From Candidatus Bathyarchaeota archaeon A05DMB-2 (GTDB lineage: Archaea > Thermoproteota > Bathyarchaeia > Bathyarchaeales > Bathycorpusculaceae): a stretch of 64,000 bases of DNA. Both the position numbers and the translations under genes were made by a program. The notes under the pieces are model-generated. The model made no database searches. It was not told the origin of the DNA and saw only the letters and a program-made list of their open reading frames with translations. The stretch is taken from the NCBI GenBank assembly GCA_018475625.1, contig JAAKEZ010000010.1, forward strand, positions 1-64,000, in the 5' to 3' direction. Below, piece after piece: positions 34,172-42,463 of this stretch; position 1 is the stretch's first letter; each line of letters opens with the position of its first letter.

Positions 34172-34295
34172 GTTGCGATTTGGTTGTTAGAACTTGAGGG
34201 GGTGGCGCCTTGTTTAAAGCGCACAGTTTTTCATCATGGTTTGGCGTGTTTCAGCGCCAACAGCGATAGGCCCTCCCCTCTACAGGCTTCTGCAA
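34172..34295. repeat. dispersed noncoding repeat, copy B (inverted)
   Basis: Reverse-complement copy of 27543-27657. Identity runs from GTTGCGATTT (34172) through GGTGGCGCCTTGTTTAAAGC and TTGGCGTGTTTCAGCGCCAA to GCGATAGGCCCTC; copy B then has a few extra C and continues with TCTACAG...TTCTGCAA like copy A. It lies between dphB and tRNA-Gln. The remaining 34072-34171 and 34296-34481 show no gene; the latter should hold the tRNA promoter (an A/T-rich CATTTTAAAATTTCC at about 34389). Confidence 0.85.
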
Positions 34296-34481
34296 TGATT
34301 AACCATTAGTCCACCAAAAATGGTGATTCTCCAGTTCTTGCTGTTCAATCTCCCTCATCTCTGCTGCAGATCAAGAGACGGTTAAAGCACATTTTAAAAT
34401 TTCCAATAAATGCCACATTGCGCAGTGTGAGAATCCTTATTAGGAGAAGAATCGCCCATATGACCCCAGTGTCGTTGCTGG

Positions 34482-34554
34482 AGCCCGGTGGTGTAGTGGC
34501 CAAGCATAGGGGCCTCTGGAGCCCTCGACGAGAGTTCGAATCTCTCCCGGGCTA
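34482..34554 (+). tRNA. tRNA-Gln(CTG)
   Basis: The acceptor AGCCCGG (34482-34488) pairs perfectly with CCGGGCT (34547-34553), discriminator A. Anticodon stem GGGGC/GCCCT holds the loop CTCTGGA, anticodon CTG at 34516-34518. T arm GAGAG-TTCGAAT-CTCTC. The 3' end is the attachment site for the adjacent recombinase-bearing element: the recombinase gene ends 19 bp downstream, and 12 bases of this 3' end recur at 48430-48441. Confidence 0.93.
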
Positions 34555-34555
34555 C
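34544..34555 (+). other. attachment core, left end of element 1 (in tRNA-Gln 3' end)
   Basis: CTCCCGGGCTAC, from the T-stem 3' strand through the acceptor and discriminator plus one base. The same 12 bases occur at 48430-48441, in the same orientation and in the same position relative to a recombinase gene. Confidence 0.6.
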
Positions 34556-34572
34556 CTTTCCTGTGTTGTAAT

Positions 34573-35955
34573 TTATACCGTTTTGAGCGTGGCATCGGTT
34601 TCAGCGGTGATTTCCTGTTTGAGCTTCTGCTTCAGAGCTTTAAGCAGTGTATCCACGTGGTCGTCGCCCTGGCTTTCATCTCTGCCCGCTGTTATCACGG
34701 TTCTATGAGGCATTGACAGCGCTTTTTTCGTCAGGATTTCCTCAGGGTTCAAACCTAAAGCTCTAACCATTTCCTTCAGCATTTCCACTCTGCTGGGCTT
34801 CGTCTTAGGCTTAACGCACAGGCCTGAAGCGGCGTAAACCCCCCTTAGGAAATCTATGCCCTTCATCTGAATGTCATGGTACGTGCTGATCGTGTGGCCC
34901 ATCATGTACTCGATATAGTCGGTTTGCACGCCTAAAGCCGCCATCTGCGTCCTAAAGAATTTCCTTATGCTGTGGGGTCTCATGGTGTAGCGTCTTCCAA
35001 CTTTGCTTCCCAGCAGTCCTGCTTGAGCCATAAGCCTGTGCAGCACGTTATAGACCTGAGACGGCGTCAACGGCTTAACAACCTTAGAATGCTCGTCACG
35101 TATCAGCGGCGACTCGTCGTCCAAGCTTTCAGGCGGAATCTTGTTGGGCAATCCGCCGTTTCTGCGCGCCTCCAAATACGCCTTCAAATAGTCAACCGCT
35201 TCTTTTCCTATGAAGGTGTCGTAGTCATGGTACTTCCCCTTGGTTATCGTCGCCTCCACGTGAATGTGGAGTGGCGTCGTGCCTCTTTCAAGGTCGTGTC
35301 TCACGTGCCTGTAGCGGAGCTTGCAGAGGGTTCCAATTCTAAAGGCGCCAAGCGCAAGCATTGAGACGATGACTTTTCCTCTCACGTCTGCCAGGTCGAT
35401 GATCTGGGCGATTTCTTCAGGTGTGGGCGCTCGGTCTCGGCTTACCACGTACTTGCGGAACTTGTACGGTAGCAATAGGCTTAAGCCGTTTACTCTGAAG
35501 AAGGTTTTTACGGCTTTAACGCAGTTGGCTATGTGGCCTGGGCTGTAGCCTTCGCTTTGCAACGCGCCGACGTAGTCGTCTAGTCTTCTGGCTTCAAGCA
35601 GCAGCGCCTTCTGGTTGGGTAGGCTGTCTTCTGAGAAGCATTCGGCTATTAGCTGGTCTGGGTCTGCTCCGCAATATCTGCAGTACTGGTGAACTGACCA
35701 GGTGTAGAGGTAAGCGGTGGAGTGTGATTGGCTGCAGTGTCTCTTAAGGTATTTGACCATCGTGGCTACTGTGGGGCTGGTGGTGGCGAAGGGTATGAGG
35801 CTTGGCTTTCGTTTGGTTAGGGCTTCGCGGATGAACTTTTCCACGTCAGGCGGGCATGGTGAAGATAACTGAGCTGTTTGCTGGTAAGCTGCTGTTCTGT
35901 GTGTTAGCTGATGGTGTTGCAGTTGCAGTGTTTTGTTTTGGTTAAGCGTTTCCAC
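34573..35955 (-). CDS. tyrosine recombinase/integrase of element 1
   Basis: A 460-aa site-specific recombinase. Catalytic residues: Arg in GAFRIGTLCKLRYRHV, Lys in TKGKYHDYDTF, H-x-x-R in HSIRKFFRTQMAALG, the late His and nucleophile Tyr in MMGHTISTYHDI. A SAM-like N-terminal core-binding domain precedes (CSQSHSTAYLYTWSVHQYCR). The gene ends 19 bp from tRNA-Gln, as expected after integration there. GTG start at 35955 lies inside the upstream partner gene. A clear paralog is at 48410-49816. Confidence 0.92.
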   Translation of the reverse strand: METLNQNKTLQLQHHQLTHRTAAYQQTAQLSSPCPPDVEKFIREALTKRKPSLIPFATTSPTVATMVKYLKRHCSQSHSTAYLYTWSVHQYCRYCGADPDQLIAECFSEDSLPNQKALLLEARRLDDYVGALQSEGYSPGHIANCVKAVKTFFRVNGLSLLLPYKFRKYVVSRDRAPTPEEIAQIIDLADVRGKVIVSMLALGAFRIGTLCKLRYRHVRHDLERGTTPLHIHVEATITKGKYHDYDTFIGKEAVDYLKAYLEARRNGGLPNKIPPESLDDESPLIRDEHSKVVKPLTPSQVYNVLHRLMAQAGLLGSKVGRRYTMRPHSIRKFFRTQMAALGVQTDYIEYMMGHTISTYHDIQMKGIDFLRGVYAASGLCVKPKTKPSRVEMLKEMVRALGLNPEEILTKKALSMPHRTVITAGRDESQGDDHVDTLLKALKQKLKQEITAETDATLKTV

Positions 35956-36367
35956 GGTTTCTCGTTTCCTCCGGCTTTTTTCGGGCTGAGTTTTTCGCTT
36001 CTCTTTCCGAAGCGCTTACTCGGCAGTTAGATGTTAAGGCTGAGGACGTAAATAAAAGCCAGTTCAAAATTTCTTGTAGGGGCAGCCGCCGCATCTCCAC
36101 GATTTCGCTTTTTAAAAGGACAAGGCCGGACTCCGCGGATGGGCTCCTCTCGCGGGGAAGCGGCTTCACGCTTCTTTCCCAGAGAACCCATATGGCATCT
36201 GCGGTTTCGCGGTGCAGCCACCCAACTGTCTCGCGCAAAACAGGCGTAAACAAGCCGGCGTCAGCGTTTCGAAAAAGCACATGGTCCAAGTACCGCACGT
36301 AAACAAAGGTGCCCGCATTCTCCTGTTTGCTCGGGTCGCTATTGGTTTTCGGTGGGAGCAGAGTCAC
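35942..36367 (-). CDS. small partner protein of the integrase (possible directionality factor)
   Basis: A 141-aa protein with GTG 36367 sharing one base with the upstream stop (TAGTG). It overlaps the integrase start by 14 bp. Its core FVYVRYLDHVLFRN, RETVGWLHRE and VLLKSEIVEMRRLPLQ closely matches the product of the gene in the same place beside the second integrase (49804-50196). The C-terminus is basic. No named domain recognised; strict pairing with the recombinase suggests a role in integration or excision control. Confidence 0.65.
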   Translation of the reverse strand: MTLLPPKTNSDPSKQENAGTFVYVRYLDHVLFRNADAGLFTPVLRETVGWLHRETADAIWVLWERSVKPLPRERSPSAESGLVLLKSEIVEMRRLPLQEILNWLLFTSSALTSNCRVSASEREAKNSARKKPEETRNRGNA

Positions 36368-36612
36368 TACTGAGGCTTCCCTCCGTTTTCCAAAAGGTAG
36401 ACGAGCTGCTCGACTTCTTGTTCTGTGATCTGCTGCTTGTGAAAGTAGAAGGTGTACTCGATGATGTTGCACAGGTGGCGCTTCAGCTCCGCTTCCCCCG
36501 TCAAGCTGTCCAGCTGATTCCAGGACTTCACGTTCTCAAGGGCTCTGAGAAAACGTGTGACCAACGTGGTTAGGTGCGAAGTCATGGGGCGATTTTTACG
36601 TTTGGATGCCAT
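36367..36612 (-). CDS. hypothetical protein, 81 aa
   Basis: Not recognised. A mostly helical, charged small protein (TRFLRALENVKSWNQLDSLT and a C-terminal QEVEQLVYLLENGGKPQ helix). ATG 36612 directly follows the helicase stop (TGAATG) and its own stop overlaps the next start (TAGTG), so it belongs to one tightly packed operon of helicase, this gene, the partner gene and integrase. Confidence 0.6.
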   Translation of the reverse strand: MASKRKNRPMTSHLTTLVTRFLRALENVKSWNQLDSLTGEAELKRHLCNIIEYTFYFHKQQITEQEVEQLVYLLENGGKPQ

Positions 36613-38298
36613 TCATTTCACGCCCCATTTTCCCATCACTGGAACCTCAAAAATCTGGCAGTCATCCAGCAGGATTTTGACGGTTTTCTGCACGTCTAAG
36701 CCTAACTCTGCACACTTCAACGCCAAAGCCGCAGAATCAACCAACCCCTCTGAACCCTTGTTTTCAACAAGCCAAGCTTTGATTTCTTCCAGTTTCTCTC
36801 TGAGACTGCTTGAAGGCGGTAGCTTATGGCTTGCTGTGTCTAACGTGTCTATGCTGTCTAGGGCTATCTCTACTTTAATAAAACTGCCATCGGACAGTTC
36901 CTCGACGTTGTAACCGTTGTTTTTGAACTGGTCAGCGTGTTCAATTAAAGTATAGAACACCCTAGACACCTTAGACACGCTAGACACGTTCGCGCTGTAG
37001 CGTACGCCTTTGAACGCGTAAAGGCGCTTTCCCTCCACTTTTGGCCTGTAATCTGCAACTGTAACGTGTTTCGGCAGATTCTTGAAAAAAGTGTCCTGAA
37101 GCACTGTCGGCAGCTGCAAGTTTCGGCAGTACTCAGCAAAGACCGTGTACAGCGGTTTCTTCTCTATGAAGGCGTCTGAGTCGGTTTCAAGGCAATCTAA
37201 CACGAAAGCAGCAATAGGTGACGATTTGCGAATGTAATCTTCTTTCGTCTCTTCGGTTGTTCTGCTGTGGCTAAACTGCCCCGTCTTTAACAATCGTTTC
37301 AGCCCTGCCAAAGCAAGGTTCAACAAGCCCGAAAGCTCAGCCTCAGTCGTCAGCTTTTCCAGAATGTAAGGATCTGCGTTGCTTCCCGTGAACGCTTTTG
37401 GAAAAACGATTATGATCCACCGTCGAAAGAAAGCGCTTGTGTCATCATTAGCCTCAGGCACCTTGTTAGCTGAAAACAGCAACTTCGCATAATTCGCAAA
37501 GTGAAACGTCTGCGAAAACTTCTTTTCCGCAGCGATTAAGTCGCGGCCCGTCAGCATCTTGAACGTGCCCGTGCTCTGCAATGCTCTGTCAGGCAAGTCA
37601 GCGTAAATATTCGCCAACTTCGTGTACAGGTCCGCCTTCGCGAAGCGGTGAAGCTCAAGGTCTTGCAGGCTCCGCCCGCTAACGTTCTGCTGCCCTAAAA
37701 AGGCTTTTACCAGGTTCAGGAAGGTGCTTTTGCCGTTTGACCCGTCGCCCACAAGCATCAACGCCTTAGCAATAAAATACGCCCTGTACAGGCAGAATCC
37801 AAAGACTTCTTCCAGAATCGTCACGTCCTCTTCAGAGTTTGTGATTTCCTTCAGGAATTTCTTTATGGCTGGGCAGTCCGCTTCAGGAGCGTATTTAACG
37901 GGAAGTTTGTTGAAGAACATGTAGTCGGGGCTGTGCGACTTCAGCTCAAAGGGGTCTTTGCTTACGTCTAAGACGCCGTTTTCCAGCGGTATTAGGTGTG
38001 GGGGTTCTTCTCTGCGGGTCGTGTAGGTTGAGGCTTTCACGAAATCAAGCACTTCCATGGCTCGGTTCTTGCGGTAGTCATCCCCCAAAGCCTCTTTCAC
38101 CAGTTTCTTTATCAACGCGTCGCCCATGGGCTGGTAGAAACCATCCAGGTAAACGTAAGTTTCCTCGTTGTCCATCATCGTCGCAAACGTGTACTTTCCC
38201 ATTATCCACTCCGCTAACTTGGCGGGGATAAACCGTCCGTCCTCATCACAAAATTCCACGGATCTCTCGATTTGCTCAAGGGTTTCGCTTAGACTCAT
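36613..38298 (-). CDS. SF3/D5-like helicase (phage P4-type primase-helicase C-terminal part)
   Basis: A 561-aa replicative helicase. A D5-N type domain (about residues 60-170) precedes the AAA+/SF3 core: Walker A MLVGDGSNGKST (184-192), Walker B in NIYADLPDRALQ, and motif C in YAKLLFSANKVPEANDDTSA, with the arginine finger in FFRRWIIIVFP. A winged-helix tail follows (about 390-470). It would unwind DNA at the element's origin. The start overlaps the AEP primase stop by 4 bp; helicase and primase are split here instead of fused. Confidence 0.88.
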   Translation of the reverse strand: MSLSETLEQIERSVEFCDEDGRFIPAKLAEWIMGKYTFATMMDNEETYVYLDGFYQPMGDALIKKLVKEALGDDYRKNRAMEVLDFVKASTYTTRREEPPHLIPLENGVLDVSKDPFELKSHSPDYMFFNKLPVKYAPEADCPAIKKFLKEITNSEEDVTILEEVFGFCLYRAYFIAKALMLVGDGSNGKSTFLNLVKAFLGQQNVSGRSLQDLELHRFAKADLYTKLANIYADLPDRALQSTGTFKMLTGRDLIAAEKKFSQTFHFANYAKLLFSANKVPEANDDTSAFFRRWIIIVFPKAFTGSNADPYILEKLTTEAELSGLLNLALAGLKRLLKTGQFSHSRTTEETKEDYIRKSSPIAAFVLDCLETDSDAFIEKKPLYTVFAEYCRNLQLPTVLQDTFFKNLPKHVTVADYRPKVEGKRLYAFKGVRYSANVSSVSKVSRVFYTLIEHADQFKNNGYNVEELSDGSFIKVEIALDSIDTLDTASHKLPPSSSLREKLEEIKAWLVENKGSEGLVDSAALALKCAELGLDVQKTVKILLDDCQIFEVPVMGKWGVK

Positions 38299-39311
38299 TG
38301 CATAAGCATCTCCTGTATTATTTCGCGGATTCCGCTGCTGCCTTTCAAAGAAACATTTGCACGGTTGCGGTAGTGATACGCCACCAAATCTAAACGCGCT
38401 TGTTTTTCAGAGTCTTTTGTGCGGTTAGCAACTTCGCTGATTACGCGCTTGGCGCTCTCGAAACTGACGCCCTTCTTTATGCATAAGCCGAGAAAATACA
38501 TTTCCAACTGGTTGCGTGCGCCTTCCCGCCAATACTTGCACAAAAACCTTACAGCTTTCTCTTCCTCGCTGTCGCTTAACGTCTTGAAGTTTTTAGGCAG
38601 CTCAAACGTCACCTGCACGTTCCGCTTTGTCTCCATGCCTTCAAGTTTCGCCGTATCCTTCTCGCTGAAGCTTAATCCGTGCTTGCTTTCCAGCTCTTCA
38701 AGCGGTAAAGGCTCAAACGTGCCAAAGTCCAGCATACGGCTCCATTTTTGCGCCGTTTGGTGTTTTCCAAAGGGCAGCTTGACGAAGTTGCCGAAAGGTC
38801 TATCCGCCGTTATCTCTTCTTGCTTGGGGAACACTTCAACAGTTTTAGGGCTTACATTGGCAACTTCCAGAACCCGCAGCCCCAACCACCTTGCCACTTT
38901 CGCCTTCACAGGCAGAAGGAACAGCACCCAGATATGATAGCTTGGGTCAGGATAACGCGACGCTTCCAGGACAATGCAGTTAGGCCACACTCTCGGAGTC
39001 TCGTTGCCTTCGCTGCCCTGTTCTGTTTCAAGCAGAACCGCCAAGATTCTCTCCGCCGTCGCTTTAGCGTCCTCTAGCCGTTCTGGGTCAATGTCGAAGC
39101 AGAGCCATTTGACGCGGCTGTCCTTGTCAAGCTGGTAGCTGCCGACCGTAACCTCCCCCTTCAAGTGTTGCAAGAGAACATAGTCTGTTAATGGCTGCTC
39201 CACCCGCGTGTAGCCCCGCTGCAACTGGATGCAGTAGCAGTCTTCACGATTAACGAACAGGCTGCTTAGCCGCTGAATCGTATTTCTCTGCTCCTCAGTG
39301 TCATCAGCCAT
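38295..39311 (-). CDS. AEP-superfamily primase (PrimPol-like)
   Basis: A 338-aa archaeo-eukaryotic-type primase/polymerase. The catalytic acidic pair is in VKWLCFDIDPERL (Asp73, Asp75). The s-x-H motif is SYHIWVLF (Ser124, His126), followed by a nucleotide-contacting NFVKLPFGKHQ. The order and spacing match the TOTE/PrimPol-type AEP domains of mobile elements. A C-terminal helical region (RFLCKYWREGARNQLEMYFL) resembles PriCT. With the SF3 helicase it forms the element's replication module. Confidence 0.85.
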   Translation of the reverse strand: MADDTEEQRNTIQRLSSLFVNREDCYCIQLQRGYTRVEQPLTDYVLLQHLKGEVTVGSYQLDKDSRVKWLCFDIDPERLEDAKATAERILAVLLETEQGSEGNETPRVWPNCIVLEASRYPDPSYHIWVLFLLPVKAKVARWLGLRVLEVANVSPKTVEVFPKQEEITADRPFGNFVKLPFGKHQTAQKWSRMLDFGTFEPLPLEELESKHGLSFSEKDTAKLEGMETKRNVQVTFELPKNFKTLSDSEEEKAVRFLCKYWREGARNQLEMYFLGLCIKKGVSFESAKRVISEVANRTKDSEKQARLDLVAYHYRNRANVSLKGSSGIREIIQEMLMQ

Positions 39312-39324
39312 TCTGCATTAGCCC

Positions 39325-39678
39325 CTATTTCGATTTTGGTTTGCGTCCAACTGTTACAAGGTCGGGAAAGAGCCAGTAGTTCCAGCCGTCGCGGAAAAGG
39401 AAATTTTTATGCTCTTTCAAGTCTGAAAGCAATGCCTTGTGGTCGGGGATGCTCTCTATTTTCTGACCTTCGGCAGGGTATCGCTCGTATGAGCCCCTTG
39501 CTCCCTCGGCTTCGGTCCACGGAATCTTCTTGGGTTCCCAGCTCCATTTCTCCTCTGCAGTATCCTCTTTTTCAGCCACACCCTTGATTTCGGCGATGTG
39601 ACGCTTGGCGTTGACAGCAGCAGCCTCCACAGCGTTAAGAAAGTCGCTGAAAACCTCGGACAGCTCATTTTCACTCAT
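39325..39678 (-). CDS. hypothetical protein, 117 aa
   Basis: Not recognised. ATG 39678 is chosen because it overlaps the upstream stop (ATGAGTGA); the frame is open to 39798 but that part is inside the upstream gene. N-terminal helix MSENELSEVFSDFLNAVEAA, a Trp/Pro-rich middle (EEKWSWEPKKIPWTEAEG) and a compact end HKNFLFRDGWNYWLFPDLVT, which looks like a small folded domain. Ends 13 bp before the primase. Confidence 0.55.
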   Translation of the reverse strand: MSENELSEVFSDFLNAVEAAAVNAKRHIAEIKGVAEKEDTAEEKWSWEPKKIPWTEAEGARGSYERYPAEGQKIESIPDHKALLSDLKEHKNFLFRDGWNYWLFPDLVTVGRKPKSK

Positions 39679-39931
39679 TTCTAAAAGCTCCTTTAGAAGT
39701 CTCTGCTCCCTGTCTCGACGTATATCCAAGGGTGACCTCGCCCACCCAGAAAACCCAGCTTTTCGACGTCTTCTGCCCCTTGATTTTCCCCTCAACAAAC
39801 AGTTCCAGACAATGCTTTAGGGCGGTGTTCCAGTTTCCAATCTTGCACGCTACCCGAATCTTTTCTACATCCATCGGCGCCTTGGTCTTCATCAGAAAAG
39901 CAGGAATTCTTTCATTGTATTTTTCAGTCAT
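39671..39931 (-). CDS. winged-helix protein, 86 aa
   Basis: A short basic DNA-binding-type protein: NERIPAFLMKTKAPMDVEKI and KIGNWNTALKHCLELFVEGK fit a helix-turn-helix with the wing QKTSKSWVFWVG. ATG 39931 is preferred; a GTG four codons earlier (39943) is possible. First gene of the large leftward operon, divergent from the regulator at 40002. A box A-like CTTAAAGATT on the minus strand lies about 25 bases upstream, so the transcript is nearly leaderless. Confidence 0.6.
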   Translation of the reverse strand: MTEKYNERIPAFLMKTKAPMDVEKIRVACKIGNWNTALKHCLELFVEGKIKGQKTSKSWVFWVGEVTLGYTSRQGAETSKGAFRNE

Positions 39932-40001
39932 TTTTAGCTTCACGTGTAGAAAATCTTTAAGAAGTGCTTAAAACGAACTAAGTCCAGACAAGGTTCGGAC
40001 C

Positions 40002-40715
40002 ATGCCTAATAATGAACAAATCATTTTAGAAACCCTCAAGGATGGGGAAAAGCGTTGGAAAGACCTGGAGCGCTTTCTTGTTAAGTCTGGGAAAATGTCT
40101 AAGTCTACTCTGTCGCAAAACTTGTTCAAGTTGGAGAGAGATGGAAAAATAAAGCGGTTTGCGGACTACTCTAAGAAGCCGCCAACTGTTCATTACGCGC
40201 TGTCCAGTTTTGAGTCTCATTTAGAGCGGAAAGTAAGAGAGGCGGTTGAAGAGTTGAGGGTTGGGTTCAAGTTTTTCAGAGAGCCAACGGTGAAGGAAGT
40301 TGCTTTCAAAGTGGGTGAAACCCCTGAAGCTGTGCGGCCAATACTTTATGGGCTTGCTCCTAAAATTGGGTGGAGAGAGCAGGATAAGGAGGAAGCTGAG
40401 AAAGAGGCTGAAGAGGCTATTAACTTAGCTGGTTGGCTGATTTGGTTTCAGAAGGGAGAACAAAACGCTGAGCTGAATAAAATGGTTGAGGAGGCAAAGC
40501 AAGCGGCTTCAAATGGAATTGTTGAAAGAGCCAGAAAGATACTTGAATACTGCCCTGAGCTTGCACCTGAGGCGAAGCCAGCTATTCATGGGCCTCACTT
40601 TTTCTGCTCAGCGGGTCTCGAGCCATGGCCGGAGGAAACAGAAAGAGTTTGGATGCGAGTTTTCCTCAAAGAGCCGCCTTCGTCAGGAACGCGACAGCAT
40701 GCTGCGTGGACATAA
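40002..40715 (+). CDS. winged-helix regulator, 237 aa
   Basis: An N-terminal winged helix (about residues 5-70: ILETLKDGEKRWKDLERFLV, SKSTLSQNLFKLERDGKIKR) and a second HTH-like region (PTVKEVAFKVGETPEAVRPI). The rest is helical and acidic. It is divergent from the replication operon; a box A-like GCTTAAAAC at about 39966 would give a leaderless transcript. It is a good candidate for the element's main repressor. The C-terminal 30 residues (SSGTRQHAAWT) look irregular. Confidence 0.65.
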   Translation: MPNNEQIILETLKDGEKRWKDLERFLVKSGKMSKSTLSQNLFKLERDGKIKRFADYSKKPPTVHYALSSFESHLERKVREAVEELRVGFKFFREPTVKEVAFKVGETPEAVRPILYGLAPKIGWREQDKEEAEKEAEEAINLAGWLIWFQKGEQNAELNKMVEEAKQAASNGIVERARKILEYCPELAPEAKPAIHGPHFFCSAGLEPWPEETERVWMRVFLKEPPSSGTRQHAAWT

Positions 40716-40783
40716 CCAACAAAACCACATTAAAGCTATTCACTGATGCAGCTGTTGCAGAGAGAACGCTTGGAGGTAATCCA

Positions 40784-40934
40784 TTAGAGAAAAATGGCTG
40801 AAATGCTTAAAAACAGCAACGGCTTAAGCGCTGTTGTTTTCCACTTCTTCTTTCTCTGTTTAAACCTTTTTCGGAAGCACACCTGACAGAGATAACGACC
40901 GTCATTCTTATGCGCTTCCAAATGTTATCTCTGT
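40784..40934. other. intergenic region with interleaved inverted repeats and a zinc-finger-like remnant
   Basis: Between convergent genes. GGAAGC (40873-40878) pairs with GCTTCC (40914-40919), and ACAGAGATAAC (40886-40896) pairs perfectly with GTTATCTCTGT (40924-40934); the pairs interleave, as in a pseudoknot. On the minus strand 40921-40784 is a TTG frame of 45 codons including HKNDGRYLCQVCFRKRFK, which recalls part of a C2H2 finger but lacks the downstream His pair. Upstream, AACAGC/GCTGTT near 40813-40836 followed by TTTT could end the 40002 transcript. Confidence 0.35.
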
Positions 40935-40946
40935 GTCGATATCCCT

Positions 40947-41414
40947 TTATGTACGTAGTATAGTTTGGGCTGCATTGCCTTCTTCGTCGTGGTATATTTT
41001 CTTTAGTGACGCATCCAGGCTTGCGAGAAACTTCTTTCCCTCTTCGTCGTCTGGACCGTCCAACACGAGTTTGGCGGTGTTTTCAGGCGCTATTCTTCGG
41101 GCTAAAAGCCAAAACTTCTTCAAACTTTTAAGCGATTCCTCGCTGTCTTTTCCCCCGCGGAACTTAATCATAAACATCATCCAATACAGCGTTTTGGTGG
41201 ATGGCTCCTCTTTCCCTGCGAATTCAGCGCCGTACTGCCTTGTGGCTTCGCGGTAGAAGACGCGCCAGTTTTTGCGGTACTCTGGCGAGCACCAGTCGTG
41301 GTAGCCCTGCGCGTAAAGCTTCAAGATTTCTCGGGCTTCCCAGCTAAGCCCTAAAGCGTCAGCGCCCCTCAGTTTTTGCTTCAGCCTGGCGATGTCAGCT
41401 TTAGCTTTCTCCAC
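40947..41414 (-). CDS. hypothetical protein, 155 aa
   Basis: Not recognised. A helical, basic protein with many Trp/Tyr/Lys (WEAREILKLYAQGYHDWCSP, YRKNWRVFYREATRQYGAEF). GTG 41414 shares a base with the preceding stop (TAGTG), as at 36367, so it is translationally coupled to the gene before it. Last gene of the leftward four-gene run starting at 42646. Confidence 0.55.
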   Translation of the reverse strand: MEKAKADIARLKQKLRGADALGLSWEAREILKLYAQGYHDWCSPEYRKNWRVFYREATRQYGAEFAGKEEPSTKTLYWMMFMIKFRGGKDSEESLKSLKKFWLLARRIAPENTAKLVLDGPDDEEGKKFLASLDASLKKIYHDEEGNAAQTILRT

Positions 41415-41842
41415 TATTCGCCCACGTCCTCTTCCATCTCACGCGCCTGCTCCTTCAACGCTGCCAGCTCACTCTTTATGAGCTCTAAGTCATCCAGCCT
41501 CTTCGGCACAAAGCTCAGCGAAAGCAGCTTGGCGACCACGCGCATCCATTTTAACGCTTTGTCGGGGTCGCTGTCCATGAAGCTGTGAGCGACATCGTAG
41601 GCTTTGGCGGCTAAGCTTTTGAGCAGCTGGTCTCTTTCAGGCCACGAGTCCGCATGGACTATCTGGTCGTGTAGCCGCGTTTTCTTGATTCGGCGCGAGA
41701 TTCTGGCTTGAGGCTTTTCCTGAAACATCTTTGCGATTTCAGTGAGCGTTTCGTAAAAAATTTTTTCAAAATCAACCGCTCCCGTTTCAATTTGTTTTTT
41801 GCGTTTTGAGTTTGTTTCAGGCTTGTTTTCGCTGTTCATCAT
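41414..41842 (-). CDS. hypothetical protein, 142 aa
   Basis: Not recognised. All-helical: EKIFYETLTEIAKMFQEKPQ, a basic RISRRIKKTRLHDQIVHADS and an acidic C-terminal coiled-coil-like ELIKSELAALKEQAREMEED. GAGGTGTAC precedes ATG 41842; a GTG at 41848 is the outermost start. Second of the run AbrB, coiled-coil protein, this gene, 155-aa gene. Confidence 0.55.
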   Translation of the reverse strand: MMNSENKPETNSKRKKQIETGAVDFEKIFYETLTEIAKMFQEKPQARISRRIKKTRLHDQIVHADSWPERDQLLKSLAAKAYDVAHSFMDSDPDKALKWMRVVAKLLSLSFVPKRLDDLELIKSELAALKEQAREMEEDVGE

Positions 41843-41909
41843 GTACACCTCAACATTGCTTTTGCACGCGTGAATGTTGCATCATCTACACCTTAAGCCT
41901 TCTTTTCGG

Positions 41910-42461
41910 TTAGACGCTCAGCATTTCGATTTCCTGTTCAATGCGACTTTGTTCGCAGCACGCTTTCTCGTGCTCCTTTCGCAGATCCTGAAGTTTTTCC
42001 TCAACCGCCCGTATTTCCTCGTTCAGTTCCTTTTCTCGCTTGTCTAGACCCGCCCTCTGAAGCTTGGGAAACGGCACCTTAACGCCTTTAATTCGCCGTA
42101 GCCTAAGCTCCCAAGCGTAGATTCGGCGTTCCCGCCGCATCCACTCAAGCGCTGTTTTGTTCGCGTCCAGCCGCAGCTCAAGCATGCCTGAATGAGAAGC
42201 GGTGAGCGTTCGGTGCATGTGGTCTAAGTACGTGTTTACGCTGCCTTCCCGCTTTATCTGCCCGATCCAGCGTTTAAACTGCGCGTTTTCACTTCGCAAA
42301 TCGACAATTTCCTCGTCTAAATCGTTGAGGCGTTTCTGAAGTTGGCTCGCCGTCAGGTGTGGAAGCTGCTGGCGTATGCTGAAGCGGCGGGCTTTGTAGG
42401 TCTTCTCCGCGTCGCTGCCGTATCGTGCATAGGCTTTTTGCGCTGTTTCCTGAAGCGCCAC
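41910..42461 (-). CDS. coiled-coil protein, 183 aa
   Basis: Not recognised. Two long coiled coils (about residues 38-70, LQKRLNDLDEEIVDLRSENA, and the last 50 residues, LDKREKELNEEIRAVEEKLQ) flank a basic Trp/Arg-rich core. GTG 42461 is chosen: it follows the AbrB gene by two bases and has GGAGG ten bases upstream. The frame opens at 42515 but that part overlaps the AbrB gene. Possibly a DNA-binding structural or partition-like protein. Confidence 0.55.
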   Translation of the reverse strand: MALQETAQKAYARYGSDAEKTYKARRFSIRQQLPHLTASQLQKRLNDLDEEIVDLRSENAQFKRWIGQIKREGSVNTYLDHMHRTLTASHSGMLELRLDANKTALEWMRRERRIYAWELRLRRIKGVKVPFPKLQRAGLDKREKELNEEIRAVEEKLQDLRKEHEKACCEQSRIEQEIEMLSV

Positions 42462-42463
42462 TG

